A stretch of 64,000 bases of DNA from an uncultured Bacteroidota bacterium (GTDB taxonomy: Bacteria > Bacteroidota > Bacteroidia > Flavobacteriales > Flavobacteriaceae): contig CACIHJ010000006.1 in assembly GCA_902586435.1 (NCBI GenBank), positions 1 through 64,000 of the forward strand. Reading direction: 5' to 3'. How positions within the stretch are numbered: the first letter of the stretch is position 1; every line of letters starts with the position of its first letter. The translations under genes and the position numbers were made by a program. A model generated the notes under the pieces. The model searched no databases. It worked only from the letters and a program-made list of their open reading frames with translations, and was not told where the DNA came from. This document shows positions 20,654 through 30,162 of the stretch, piece after piece.

Positions 20654-21265
20654 ATGAATTTTAGTACAAAATCACACTGGGAGGATATATATAAGAATAA
20701 GATGCCGAATGAAGTTTCTTGGACACAAGAAACACCTCAAACATCAATTGATTTTTTAGTATCATTCAATCTTCCAAAGAAAGCTGCAATTATTGATGTA
20801 GGAGCTGGAGAGAGCAAGTTTGTAGATTATCTATTATCAAAAGGTTATGAAAATATAACAGTATTAGATATCTCAAAAAATGCCATTAATAAAGCTAAAA
20901 GAAGGATTGGTGTTAGTTCAGAAAAAGTAAAATGGTTAGTTACTGATATTAATGAGTTTATCCCTAATAATAAGTTTGACTTCTGGCACGACAGAGCGGT
21001 TTTTCATTTCCTAACAAACAAAGATAGTATTTCAAGATATTCTAAAATGGTTTCTAGTTATGCAAAAAATTTTGTTGTAGGAACATTCTCATCTGAAGGA
21101 CCAAAAAAATGTAGCGGCCTAGACATTCATCAATATGATGAAATATCTATCACAAAAACTTTTGAAAACTCTAATTTTAAAAAAGTTGAATCTAAAAGAG
21201 TGGATCATAAAACCCCATTTGGCACAATTCAAAATTTTATTTTTTGTAGTTTTACAGCCACCTAA
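20654..21265 (+). CDS. Class I SAM-dependent methyltransferase
   Basis: HWEDIYKNKMPNEVSWTQETPQTSIDF...AAIIDVGAGESKFVDYLLSKGYENITVLDIS. Confidence 0.88.
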   Translation: MNFSTKSHWEDIYKNKMPNEVSWTQETPQTSIDFLVSFNLPKKAAIIDVGAGESKFVDYLLSKGYENITVLDISKNAINKAKRRIGVSSEKVKWLVTDINEFIPNNKFDFWHDRAVFHFLTNKDSISRYSKMVSSYAKNFVVGTFSSEGPKKCSGLDIHQYDEISITKTFENSNFKKVESKRVDHKTPFGTIQNFIFCSFTAT

Positions 21266-21275
21266 AAATTAACCT

Positions 21276-22307
21276 ATGGAATACAATAAATTACCTGGAA
21301 CAGAAATTGAAGTGAGTAAAATTTGTCTTGGAACTATGACCTGGGGAACGCAGAATACAAAAGAAGAAGCTTTTGAGCAAATGGACTATGCTTTAGCGAA
21401 TGGAGTAAACTTTTTTGATACCGCAGAGTTATACCCAGTTCCTGCATCTGCCGACACATATGCTACTACTGAAGTATATATTGGCGAATGGCTAGAAACT
21501 AGAAAATCTAGAGATAAAATAATATTAGCTAGTAAAATTGCAGGACCTGGAGATTATACTGCGCACATTAGAAAAACTGGATTTAAGGGTGATTCTATAG
21601 ATAAAGCATTAGATGAAAGTCTTAAAAGACTAAAGACTGATTATATTGATTTATATCAATTACACTGGCCTGAAAGACTGACTAATTATTTTGCAGTTAG
21701 AAACTTTAAATATTTTAATGATTCATGGGAAGACAACTTTCAAGAAATACTACATAAATTAAAAAAAGCAGTAGATGCTGGGAAAGTTAGACATGTTGGT
21801 CTTTCAAATGAAAATCCATGGGGCATAATGAAATTTTTAGAATATTCTAAAAATGAACTTCCAAAAATGATTACTATTCAGAACCCTTACTCATTATTAA
21901 ACAGACTTTTTGAAATAGGGTCTGGAGAAATATGTAAAAGAGAGAATGTTGGACTCCTAGCCTATTCTCCTCTTGGATTTGGAGTTCTTACAGGAAAATA
22001 TAGAAATGGAAATGTTCCAAAAAACAGTAGACTTGATTTATTTCCAACTATGGCTAGATACACAAATGACAATTGCAAAAATGCAACAGAGCTATATCAT
22101 CAAATTGCTGAAAAGCATAATTTAACATTGACAGAATTAGCATTAGCTTTTGTTAATGATAGACCATTTGTTACAAGTAATATTATTGGGGCAACAAATA
22201 TGAAGCAACTCAAAGAAAATATAGATAGCATTAATACAAAATTATCTAAAGAGATACTTAGCGAGATTAATCAAGCTCAAGAAAAAATTCCTAATCCTGC
22301 TCCATAA
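21276..22307 (+). CDS. Aldo/keto reductase
   Basis: LPGTEIEVSKICLGTMTWGTQNTKEEAFEQMDYAL...NFFDTAELYP...DLYQLHWPER...GLLAYSPLGFGVLTGKY. Confidence 0.92.
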   Translation: MEYNKLPGTEIEVSKICLGTMTWGTQNTKEEAFEQMDYALANGVNFFDTAELYPVPASADTYATTEVYIGEWLETRKSRDKIILASKIAGPGDYTAHIRKTGFKGDSIDKALDESLKRLKTDYIDLYQLHWPERLTNYFAVRNFKYFNDSWEDNFQEILHKLKKAVDAGKVRHVGLSNENPWGIMKFLEYSKNELPKMITIQNPYSLLNRLFEIGSGEICKRENVGLLAYSPLGFGVLTGKYRNGNVPKNSRLDLFPTMARYTNDNCKNATELYHQIAEKHNLTLTELALAFVNDRPFVTSNIIGATNMKQLKENIDSINTKLSKEILSEINQAQEKIPNPAP

Positions 22308-22312
22308 TTTTT

Positions 22313-22870
22313 TTACTGAGGATCAGGACCATAATCATTATCTCCAATATCTCCTTTTCTAATAAGAAATATAAGAAGCCAGATACCGCCAACTAATAAG
22401 TATATAATATCTAGAAGAAATAAAATCCCAATAATACCCATCGAAGGAGAAAAAATAGAAGGATCTATCTGGTTTGGGTCTATATCATCTCCCATTAAAA
22501 GTAAATCAGTACCAAACATTCCGATAAAAACACCTATTAGTATAAAATATAAAATCATAGGAATACCGTATAGGTAGAAATATATCCATCCACTTTTTCC
22601 AATATCATGTATTCTTCTTATAGCGACAGCAAGTGTTGGAATTAAAATAGTTAAGCTGTATGCAAAGGATATTACGCCAATCCCAACACTACTGTTAAAG
22701 GTACCAAACATTAGATCTAAGCCCAGTGCAGGGAAATAGAAAATGATTTGAAAAAGTATAAACATCCAGTATTCTTGTCTGCTTGCTCTACCATTAAAAT
22801 CCGCATATTGTTTTAAACATTTTATAAACCACTTCATATTTAATTTTATTTTCGGCCAAGTTAATATCAT
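22313..22870 (-). CDS. DUF805 family membrane protein
   Basis: MKWFIKCLKQYADFNGRASRQEYWMFILF and VAIRRIHDIGKSGWIYF, characteristic of DUF805. The M at MKWFIKC may be the true start. Confidence 0.8.
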   Translation of the reverse strand: MILTWPKIKLNMKWFIKCLKQYADFNGRASRQEYWMFILFQIIFYFPALGLDLMFGTFNSSVGIGVISFAYSLTILIPTLAVAIRRIHDIGKSGWIYFYLYGIPMILYFILIGVFIGMFGTDLLLMGDDIDPNQIDPSIFSPSMGIIGILFLLDIIYLLVGGIWLLIFLIRKGDIGDNDYGPDPQ

Positions 22871-22886
22871 TTTTTTAATTTTAACT

Positions 22887-25800
22887 ATGGATTATAAAAA
22901 ACTTATTATTTCAACCAATAAAGTTGAAAAAATAGTTAAAAAGGAATATGGAATTTCAGGTTCTGCATCAAAGCTTCAAGGAGAAATTGATATTAATTAT
23001 AAAATCTCAACTAAGAATTCTCAAGATTATATATTAAAAATTTCAAGACCTGATTCAACTTCAGATTATCTAGACTTTCAAATTAAAATTTTACAATTCA
23101 TTAATTCTAAAAAAAAGAGCATACCTATTCCTAAAATAGTTTTAAATAAAAAGAAGGAAAATATAACCGAGATTCAAGATAGTCATGGAAGTACGAGAAA
23201 AATAAGACTTTTAAAATGGATCCCTGGAAGACTTTGGAGTTCTGTCTCCCCACAACTAGATAATTTACGCTTTAGTTTAGGAGAAAAAAGTGGAATTATA
23301 ACCAAGTTACTTAAAGGGTTTGATCATAAAATGGCAAATAGAAAATTTGAATGGGATATTGCCCAATCACTTTGGACAAAAAAACATTTAAATCTTTTTA
23401 ATAATGATCAAAAAAAAATATTAAAATATTTTCACAAACAGTTTGAATCAAAAGCCGATGAATATCGCCAGCTCAGAAAATCTTTTATTCATAATGATAT
23501 AAATGACAATAATATTATTGTTTCTGAAGATCTTATTAATCCATGTGTTAGATCAATAGTTGATTTTGGAGATGCAATAAATACTCAAATAATTAATGAA
23601 GTTGGGACAGTATGTGCCTATGCAATAATGAATCAAAACGATCCGTTAGATGCTGCATTAAGTGTAGTATCTGGATACCATAGTGTTTATCCCCTAAAAG
23701 AGAATGAAATTGATCATTTGTACAATATAATTGGAATGAAGCTTGTTATTTCTGTAACAAAATCTGCAATCAACAAAACTAGAGAACCAGGAAATAGATA
23801 TCTTTTGATTAGTGAAAAACATGCTTGGAAATTATTAAATAAGTGGTATAGTATTAGTCCTGACTTTGCAACTTTTAGTTTTAGAAAATCCTGTGGTTTT
23901 ATAGCACATCCGAATTATAATAAGTTTAAAAGATGGTCTTCAAAGCAATCAATCTCAGTATCAAAGTTATTCCCTTCAATAAAAAAAAATGTCCTAGAAA
24001 AAATAGATTTAAGTGTTTCAACAAAATTTATTGAGCCAAGTGAGCTAAGTGATCTTGAAGTGTTTCAATATAAAATTGAAAAACTTCAACAAAAATCCCC
24101 TGATAAAATTTTAGCTGGTGGTTATTTAGAACCTAGAGCTATATATACAACGGATAAATATGGTAAAAGTGGTAATTCTGGAAATGAAAATAGAACAATA
24201 CATATTGGCTTAGACTTTTGGCTACCTCCTAAAACTCCAGTCCATGCTATTTTTGATGGTGAGGTAGTCATTGCCACAAATGATGCTGGAGAAAAAGAAT
24301 ATGGAGGTTTGGTTGTTTTAAAACATAAAACTAAAAACTTTAACTTTTTCACACTTTATGGTCATAACTCTGTAAAAAGTGCGACAAAGCATTCGGTTGG
24401 AGATAAAATTAAAAAAGGAGATAAAATTTCAGAACTTGGAAATTATCCAGAAAATGGTAACTGGCCTCCTCATCTTCATTTTCAAATAATGTTATCAATG
24501 CTGGACTATAAAATTGATTTCCCTGGAGTTATGTACTTTAATCAAATTGAAGTATGGAAAGAAATCTGCCCAGACCCAAACTTATTATTTAAATCTAAAA
24601 ATGTAAAGTCAAGAAAAGAAATTACTAATACTGAATTAATTAATTTTAGAAATAAGCACCTTGGTAAAAACTTAAAACTTCATTACAATAAACCTATTAG
24701 AATTGTAAGAGGAGTAGGTCAATATTTGATGGATAATAATGGAAGACTATATCTCGATACTGTTAATAATGTTGCTCACGTTGGACATGAAATCCCTGAT
24801 ATAGTTATTGCGGGTAAAAAACAGATGGCTCTATTAAATACGAACACAAGATATCTCCATGAAGGAATTAATAATCTAGCTAAAAATTTACTCAAAACAC
24901 TCCCAAAAAAACTATCAGTATGTTATTTTGTTAATTCAGGAAGTGAAGCAAACGAACTAGCAATAAGAATGATAAAAGAAGCAACAGGTCAAAATGATAT
25001 TATTGTTTCTCAATGGGGTTATCATGGAAATACAAATGCATGTGTAGATATCTCTTCATATAAATTTGACAGAAAGGGAGGCAAAGGTCCTCCAAAGAAT
25101 ACACATGTAATACCAATCCCAGATTCCTATCGAGGAAAATATAGAGGGCGAAATACTGGTAATTATTATTCTAAAGAGGTAAAAAAATGTATTGATAAGA
25201 TACACTATAAAAATAGAGGAGTTGGAGGCTTAATTATTGAGCCAATAATTAGCTGTGGAGGTCAAGTCGAATTACCTAAAGGGTTTTTAAAAAGTTCTTA
25301 TAACTATATTCGCAAGGCAGGAGGAGTATGTGTGTCTGATGAAGTTCAGGTTGGCTTTGGAAGATTAGGAAAAAGTTACTGGGGTTTCGAACTTCATGAT
25401 GTAATCCCTGATATAATTACTATAGGAAAACCTTTTGGAAATGGACATCCAATAGGGGCAGTAGTATGTAGTGAAGAGATAGCATATAAGTTTGCAAATG
25501 GAATGGAGTTTTTTAACACATTTGGGGGGAATCCTGTTTCATGTTCAATTGCAACAGAAGTTTTAAGTTTTATTGAAAGAAATAATCTCCAAAAGAATGC
25601 TCTTTTGACTGGCGGGTATTTAAAAAAAGAATTAATAAAACTAGAAAAAAAGTATCCTATAATTGGTCAAGTTAGAGGGGAAGGATTCTTCTTAGGAATT
25701 GAATTAACTGATAATGAGCTAAACCCTTTAGAAGAGCATGCAAATTATTTAACTAATAGAATGAAAGAGTTTGGTATTTTTATGAGTACAGATGGACCTA

Positions 25801-25913
25801 ACGATAATGTAATAAAGATAAAACCTCCTATAATTTTCAATAAAGAGGATTGTGATAAGTTGATATTTTACTTAGATAAAATTTTTGATGAAGATTTTAT
25901 GAAATTTTATTAA
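22887..25913 (+). CDS. Three-domain protein: APH-like phosphotransferase, M23 (LytM-like) domain, class III PLP aminotransferase
   Basis: N-terminal kinase motif SFIHNDINDNNIIV...VDFGDA; middle HIGLDFWLPPKTPVHAIFDGEVV...HLHFQ (M23); C-terminal YFVNSGSEANELAIRM...SDEVQVGFGRLGKSYWGFE...GKPFGNGHPIGAVV (aminotransferase III). Confidence 0.88.
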   Translation: MDYKKLIISTNKVEKIVKKEYGISGSASKLQGEIDINYKISTKNSQDYILKISRPDSTSDYLDFQIKILQFINSKKKSIPIPKIVLNKKKENITEIQDSHGSTRKIRLLKWIPGRLWSSVSPQLDNLRFSLGEKSGIITKLLKGFDHKMANRKFEWDIAQSLWTKKHLNLFNNDQKKILKYFHKQFESKADEYRQLRKSFIHNDINDNNIIVSEDLINPCVRSIVDFGDAINTQIINEVGTVCAYAIMNQNDPLDAALSVVSGYHSVYPLKENEIDHLYNIIGMKLVISVTKSAINKTREPGNRYLLISEKHAWKLLNKWYSISPDFATFSFRKSCGFIAHPNYNKFKRWSSKQSISVSKLFPSIKKNVLEKIDLSVSTKFIEPSELSDLEVFQYKIEKLQQKSPDKILAGGYLEPRAIYTTDKYGKSGNSGNENRTIHIGLDFWLPPKTPVHAIFDGEVVIATNDAGEKEYGGLVVLKHKTKNFNFFTLYGHNSVKSATKHSVGDKIKKGDKISELGNYPENGNWPPHLHFQIMLSMLDYKIDFPGVMYFNQIEVWKEICPDPNLLFKSKNVKSRKEITNTELINFRNKHLGKNLKLHYNKPIRIVRGVGQYLMDNNGRLYLDTVNNVAHVGHEIPDIVIAGKKQMALLNTNTRYLHEGINNLAKNLLKTLPKKLSVCYFVNSGSEANELAIRMIKEATGQNDIIVSQWGYHGNTNACVDISSYKFDRKGGKGPPKNTHVIPIPDSYRGKYRGRNTGNYYSKEVKKCIDKIHYKNRGVGGLIIEPIISCGGQVELPKGFLKSSYNYIRKAGGVCVSDEVQVGFGRLGKSYWGFELHDVIPDIITIGKPFGNGHPIGAVVCSEEIAYKFANGMEFFNTFGGNPVSCSIATEVLSFIERNNLQKNALLTGGYLKKELIKLEKKYPIIGQVRGEGFFLGIELTDNELNPLEEHANYLTNRMKEFGIFMSTDGPNDNVIKIKPPIIFNKEDCDKLIFYLDKIFDEDFMKFY

Positions 25914-25922
25914 ATTAATCTT

Positions 25923-26477
25923 ATGAAGAAATTTAACCTAGTATTAATAATAATTTTTTTTAATATTTTCAATATTATGGCTCAGAGATATGAAACACAG
26001 GTATACGAATTAGTTGAAAAATTTGATGATGTTGAGATTAGATTCTATCCTGAAGCAGCAAAAATCAAAACAAAATCAGATTATTCTGGTAATAACAACT
26101 TTAGAAAGCTATTCAATTATATCGCTGGCAGCAATAGCCGAAGTGAAAAAATTGCAATGACTACTCCTGTTTATATGTCTGAAGACAGACAAATGATGGA
26201 GTTTGTTTTACCAAAAAAGTACAATACAGGATCCTTTCCAACGCCAAATAATAATGAAGTAGAGGTTTATATTTCATCTCCATCATATTTTGCAGTTATT
26301 ACATACGGTGGATTTAGTAATAACAAAAAAGAGAGGCTATATAAAGAGAGGCTAAAAAAAACCCTTCAGCTCAATAACATTAGCTCAATTAAGCCTCCCC
26401 TAATTCTTTCCTATGATAGCCCATATAAATTCTTTAATCGACGAAATGAAGTTATTGTTGAAGTAGACTTTAAGTAA
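25923..26477 (+). CDS. SOUL heme-binding family protein, secreted
   Basis: YETQVYELVEKFDDVEIRFYPEAAKIKT...FRKLFNYIAGSNSRSEKIAMTTPVYM: SOUL motif. Confidence 0.85.
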   Translation: MKKFNLVLIIIFFNIFNIMAQRYETQVYELVEKFDDVEIRFYPEAAKIKTKSDYSGNNNFRKLFNYIAGSNSRSEKIAMTTPVYMSEDRQMMEFVLPKKYNTGSFPTPNNNEVEVYISSPSYFAVITYGGFSNNKKERLYKERLKKTLQLNNISSIKPPLILSYDSPYKFFNRRNEVIVEVDFK

Positions 26478-26526
26478 TTGAATTTCAAACAAATTGGTTA
26501 AAATATAGTAACTTTGGACTATCTAA

Positions 26527-27297
26527 ATGAAAACAAAATCTGAAATTGTTGATAATTGGCTAGTTCGCTACACAGGTATAGAACTAGATAGTTTTGGTGA
26601 ATATATTTTACTTACAAACTTTGATAAATATGTTGAAGTATTTGCAGAAATAATGAAATGTAAAATAAATGGAGCCGATAAGAACATGCCTTCTGCTACA
26701 TCAAATAATATTACTATAATTAATTTTGGAATGGGAAGTCCAAACGCTGCAACTATTATGGATTTACTTTCAGCAATTAATCCTAAGGCTGTTCTTTTTT
26801 TGGGAAAATGTGGAGGTTTGAAAAAGAGAATTGATATTGGTGATTTTATTCTTCCTATTGGAGCAATTAGAGGTGATGGTACTTCAAACGATTACTTCCC
26901 TCCAGAGGTTCCAGCAATGCCATCTTTCTCTCTACAAAAAGCAATATCAACTACAATTAGAGAATATAAGATTGATTATTGGACAGGAACTGTATATACA
27001 ACAAATAGAAGAGTTTGGGAATATGATAAAAGTTTTAAGGACTACATAAAAAAAACTAGAGCTTATGCTATCGATATGGAGACAGCCACTTTATTTACAG
27101 TTGGGTTTCATAATAAAATTCCTGTTGGAGCATTTTTACTAGTATCGGATTCTCCAATGATCCCCGAGGGAGTTAAGACACTAGAGAAAGATGAGATTAC
27201 TTCACAACAATTTGATAAAAAACATATTGAAATTGGTATTGATTCTCTAAATAAGATTCAAAATAACGCTGAGACTGTTAGGCACTTAAAGTATTAA
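26527..27297 (+). CDS. amn: AMP nucleosidase (phosphorylase-fold)
   Basis: VRYTGIELDSFGEYILLTNFDKYVEVFA...FLGKCGGLKKRIDIGDFILPIGAIRGDGTSNDYFPPEVPAMPSF...YAIDMETATLFTVGF. Confidence 0.87.
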   Translation: MKTKSEIVDNWLVRYTGIELDSFGEYILLTNFDKYVEVFAEIMKCKINGADKNMPSATSNNITIINFGMGSPNAATIMDLLSAINPKAVLFLGKCGGLKKRIDIGDFILPIGAIRGDGTSNDYFPPEVPAMPSFSLQKAISTTIREYKIDYWTGTVYTTNRRVWEYDKSFKDYIKKTRAYAIDMETATLFTVGFHNKIPVGAFLLVSDSPMIPEGVKTLEKDEITSQQFDKKHIEIGIDSLNKIQNNAETVRHLKY

Positions 27298-27300
27298 ATT

Positions 27301-28248
27301 TTGCAACAAACAACTAAAAACCAACATTTAGAAATTCCTGGCAACCCATCAACTACAAAGACTAATACAAATAAACTTAATGATAGGTCTAATGGGGTAA
27401 AGCTTCGAGTTCTAAGTGAAGAGGATTGGCAGTTTTGGATTGAGAATGGTTATATAGTAATTAAAAATGCTGTTCCTAAAGAACAGGCAAAAAAAACTGC
27501 AAATTTTTTATGGGAATTTGAAGAAAAAGATCCCAATAACATTAATACATGGTATGAAGCACCTAGGGCTGAAATGCAAATGAAAGAATTAGCTGGTACA
27601 GGAATGGTTGAATGTTATAATAATCAACACCTATGGAATAATAGGATGACCCATAAAGTTTATGATTCATTTGTTGATATTTGGGGGACTGAAAAATTGT
27701 GGGTAACTATTGATAGAGCCAATTTAAATTTTCCTATAAGAGATGGATATGAATACAATGCATTTATTCATTGGGACTATGATCCTGATGAATATCCGGT
27801 TAACGTGCAGGGGGTTCTTGCCCTAGAAGATCAAACCGATGAAAATATGGGTGGTTTTCAGTGTGTACCAGAATTATATCGTGATTTTCATACATGGAAG
27901 CTAACTCAACCTAAAGACAGAGATAAATTTAAGCCAGATATTACAGGATTTAATCCAGTTAAAGTTAAAATGGAAGCAGGGGATCTTTTAATTTTTAACA
28001 GTTTACTAGCTCATGGAATTAGATTAAATAAGAGTAATAAAGTCAGGATAGCTCAGTACATTTCAATGATGCCAGCAGAAGAAGACAACACAGAGTTAAG
28101 AGATTGGAGAATAAATTCATGGAGAAATAGAATTGCACCTGAAGGGTATGCATTCCCTGGAGATCCCAGGAAGTTTGAAGAGAAAAAATATAAAACTGCA
28201 CAGTTGAATGAACTTGGGGAAAAGCTATTAGGTTTAAAAAACTGGTAA
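27301..28248 (+). CDS. Phytanoyl-CoA dioxygenase (PhyH)-like Fe(II)/2OG oxygenase; TTG start
   Basis: ENGYIVIKNAVPKEQAKKTANFLW...FIHWDYDP (HxD)...GDLLIFNSLLAHGIRLNKSNKVRIAQYI (distal H, R). Confidence 0.8.
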   Translation: MQQTTKNQHLEIPGNPSTTKTNTNKLNDRSNGVKLRVLSEEDWQFWIENGYIVIKNAVPKEQAKKTANFLWEFEEKDPNNINTWYEAPRAEMQMKELAGTGMVECYNNQHLWNNRMTHKVYDSFVDIWGTEKLWVTIDRANLNFPIRDGYEYNAFIHWDYDPDEYPVNVQGVLALEDQTDENMGGFQCVPELYRDFHTWKLTQPKDRDKFKPDITGFNPVKVKMEAGDLLIFNSLLAHGIRLNKSNKVRIAQYISMMPAEEDNTELRDWRINSWRNRIAPEGYAFPGDPRKFEEKKYKTAQLNELGEKLLGLKNW

Positions 28249-28433
28249 TTAATATTCTAAAGCATTCTTAAAATCCTATCATTTAAATTATCAAATTATT
28301 AATATGTTATCAATCAAATTATCAATTTGATAATAATAAAAAAATTACCGTTCTAAAATTTTTTACTACCTCTTAAAAAAAAGAATTTTCCGATTTAAAA
28401 TTTAATTTAGTCTTTAAATTAAATATTATAATC

Positions 28434-28772
28434 ATGAAAAAAATAGAAGCGGTCATAAGAAAAGCAAAATTTGATGAAGTAATTGAAGCTCTTCATGAAA
28501 TTGAAGTTAACTTTTTTTGTTATTGGGATGTAACTGGAAGAGGAAATGAAAAAATTGGAAAAGTATATAGAGGAATTTCTTATTCAACAAAAGATATAGA
28601 GAGAACTTTATTATCAATCATAGTCTCTGATTCATTTGTTGAAAAATCAATTAAAGCAATAATAGATTCTGGTGCAACTGGAGAAATTGGTGATGGTAAA
28701 ATCTTCTTGTATAACTGTGAGGAGGCATACAGGATTAGAACTGGAGAGACGGGGCCCAAATCATTTAATTAA
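28434..28772 (+). CDS. P-II family nitrogen regulator
   Basis: MKKIEAVIRKAKFDEVIEALHEIEV...DVTGRGNE...YRGISY...ATGEIGDGKIFLYNCEEAYRIRTGETG, immediately upstream of amt. Confidence 0.9.
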   Translation: MKKIEAVIRKAKFDEVIEALHEIEVNFFCYWDVTGRGNEKIGKVYRGISYSTKDIERTLLSIIVSDSFVEKSIKAIIDSGATGEIGDGKIFLYNCEEAYRIRTGETGPKSFN

Positions 28773-28781
28773 AGGCATAAT

Positions 28782-30017
28782 ATGGAATTACTTACAACAA
28801 ATAACATATGGATGATGCTTTGTGCGGCATTGGTCTTCTTTATGCATCTAGGGTTCTCTTTTTTGGAGATTGGGCTTACTAGACAAAAAAATACAATTAA
28901 TATTCTTTTTAAGAATTTCTTCATTATTACAATGGGATTAATCATGTATTGCCTGATTGGATTTAGTTTAATGTATCCAGGGGATTTTAATATAATAGGT
29001 GGTGGATATTTAGGTTTTGCAGGAATTGGATTAGATCTTGCTGTGGCTGCTGACCTGTCCTATAATCAGGGATATACATATTGGACAGATTTTCTTTTCC
29101 AAGGAATGTTTGCTGCAACTGCTGGTACTATTATTTCTGGAGCTGTAGCTGAAAGAATAAAAATTAATTCATTTATGTTAATTGTTCTTGTCTATGTTTC
29201 AATTGTTTATCCAATAGTTGGTTCATGGCAATGGGGATTAGGTTTTCTTTCAACTTTAACTGATGATATAGGGTTTTATGATTTTGCTGGTTCAACATTA
29301 GTCCACTCAGTAGGAGGCTGGGGAGCTTTAGTTATTATATATATTTTAGGAGCTCGAAAAGGAAAATTTGACATTAATGGTAAACCTCAAGCTATACCCG
29401 GATCTAATATTCCACTATCAGCTGCAGGAGTACTTATACTTTGGTTAGGCTGGTTTGGATTTAATGGAGGATCAGTCTTATCAGCAGATCCTGCAAATAC
29501 ATCTCTTGTATTAGTTACAACATGTTTAGCTGCGGCAGCAGGTGGTCTTGGTGCAGCCTTTTTTTCAGGCTTATTATATAGAAATCTTGACCTGACAATG
29601 TTTATGAATGGTGTGTTAGGAGGCCTAGTTGCAATAACTGCAGGAGCTGATCAAATGTCACCTAATGAAGCAATAATGATTGGTGTAATTGGCGGAATAA
29701 TTGTTGTGCTGGGAGTATCTCTTTTAGATAAAGCAAAACTTGATGATCCTGTTGGTGCAATTCCTGTCCATTTATTTTCAGGTATATGGGGAACATTAGC
29801 AGTTGGCATTTTTGGCGCATCCAAAGGATTAGATCAATTCATAGTGCAATTAGCCAGTGTTGGAATTGTTGGGGTATTTTGTGTGATCAGCACCATTGTG
29901 ATAACCCTTTTGGTTAAATCAACTGTTGGCTTAAGAGTAACTGAAAGAGAAGAAATGGAAGGGTTAGATATTGCAGAGCATGGAACAGGAGCATATGCTG
30001 ATTTTGCGATGAAATAA
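28782..30017 (+). CDS. amt: Ammonium transporter
   Basis: NNIWMMLCAALVFFMHLGFSFLEIGLTRQKNTINI...DFAGSTLVHSVGGWGALV...WLGWFGFNGGS. Confidence 0.95.
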   Translation: MELLTTNNIWMMLCAALVFFMHLGFSFLEIGLTRQKNTINILFKNFFIITMGLIMYCLIGFSLMYPGDFNIIGGGYLGFAGIGLDLAVAADLSYNQGYTYWTDFLFQGMFAATAGTIISGAVAERIKINSFMLIVLVYVSIVYPIVGSWQWGLGFLSTLTDDIGFYDFAGSTLVHSVGGWGALVIIYILGARKGKFDINGKPQAIPGSNIPLSAAGVLILWLGWFGFNGGSVLSADPANTSLVLVTTCLAAAAGGLGAAFFSGLLYRNLDLTMFMNGVLGGLVAITAGADQMSPNEAIMIGVIGGIIVVLGVSLLDKAKLDDPVGAIPVHLFSGIWGTLAVGIFGASKGLDQFIVQLASVGIVGVFCVISTIVITLLVKSTVGLRVTEREEMEGLDIAEHGTGAYADFAMK

Positions 30018-30075
30018 ATAATAATAGATATAATCTAATAGCCTTTAAGATGGAACAACCATAAACCATCGATTA

Positions 30076-30103
30076 GGGAGACAGTAAAATGTCTCCCTTT
30101 TTT
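30076..30103 (+). terminator. Rho-independent terminator downstream of amt
   Basis: GGGAGACA-gtaaaa-TGTCTCCC-TTTTTT. Confidence 0.88.
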
Positions 30104-30162
30104 CATTAAAATATGTTTAGTTTTATATTAACAATTATAATATATTAGATTCTTATATATAG

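Noticed and set aside
26527-27297. Shortened AMP nucleosidase as a possible pseudogene
   Set aside because: The short form (~256 aa) is complete for the phosphorylase-fold catalytic domain and starts and ends cleanly.
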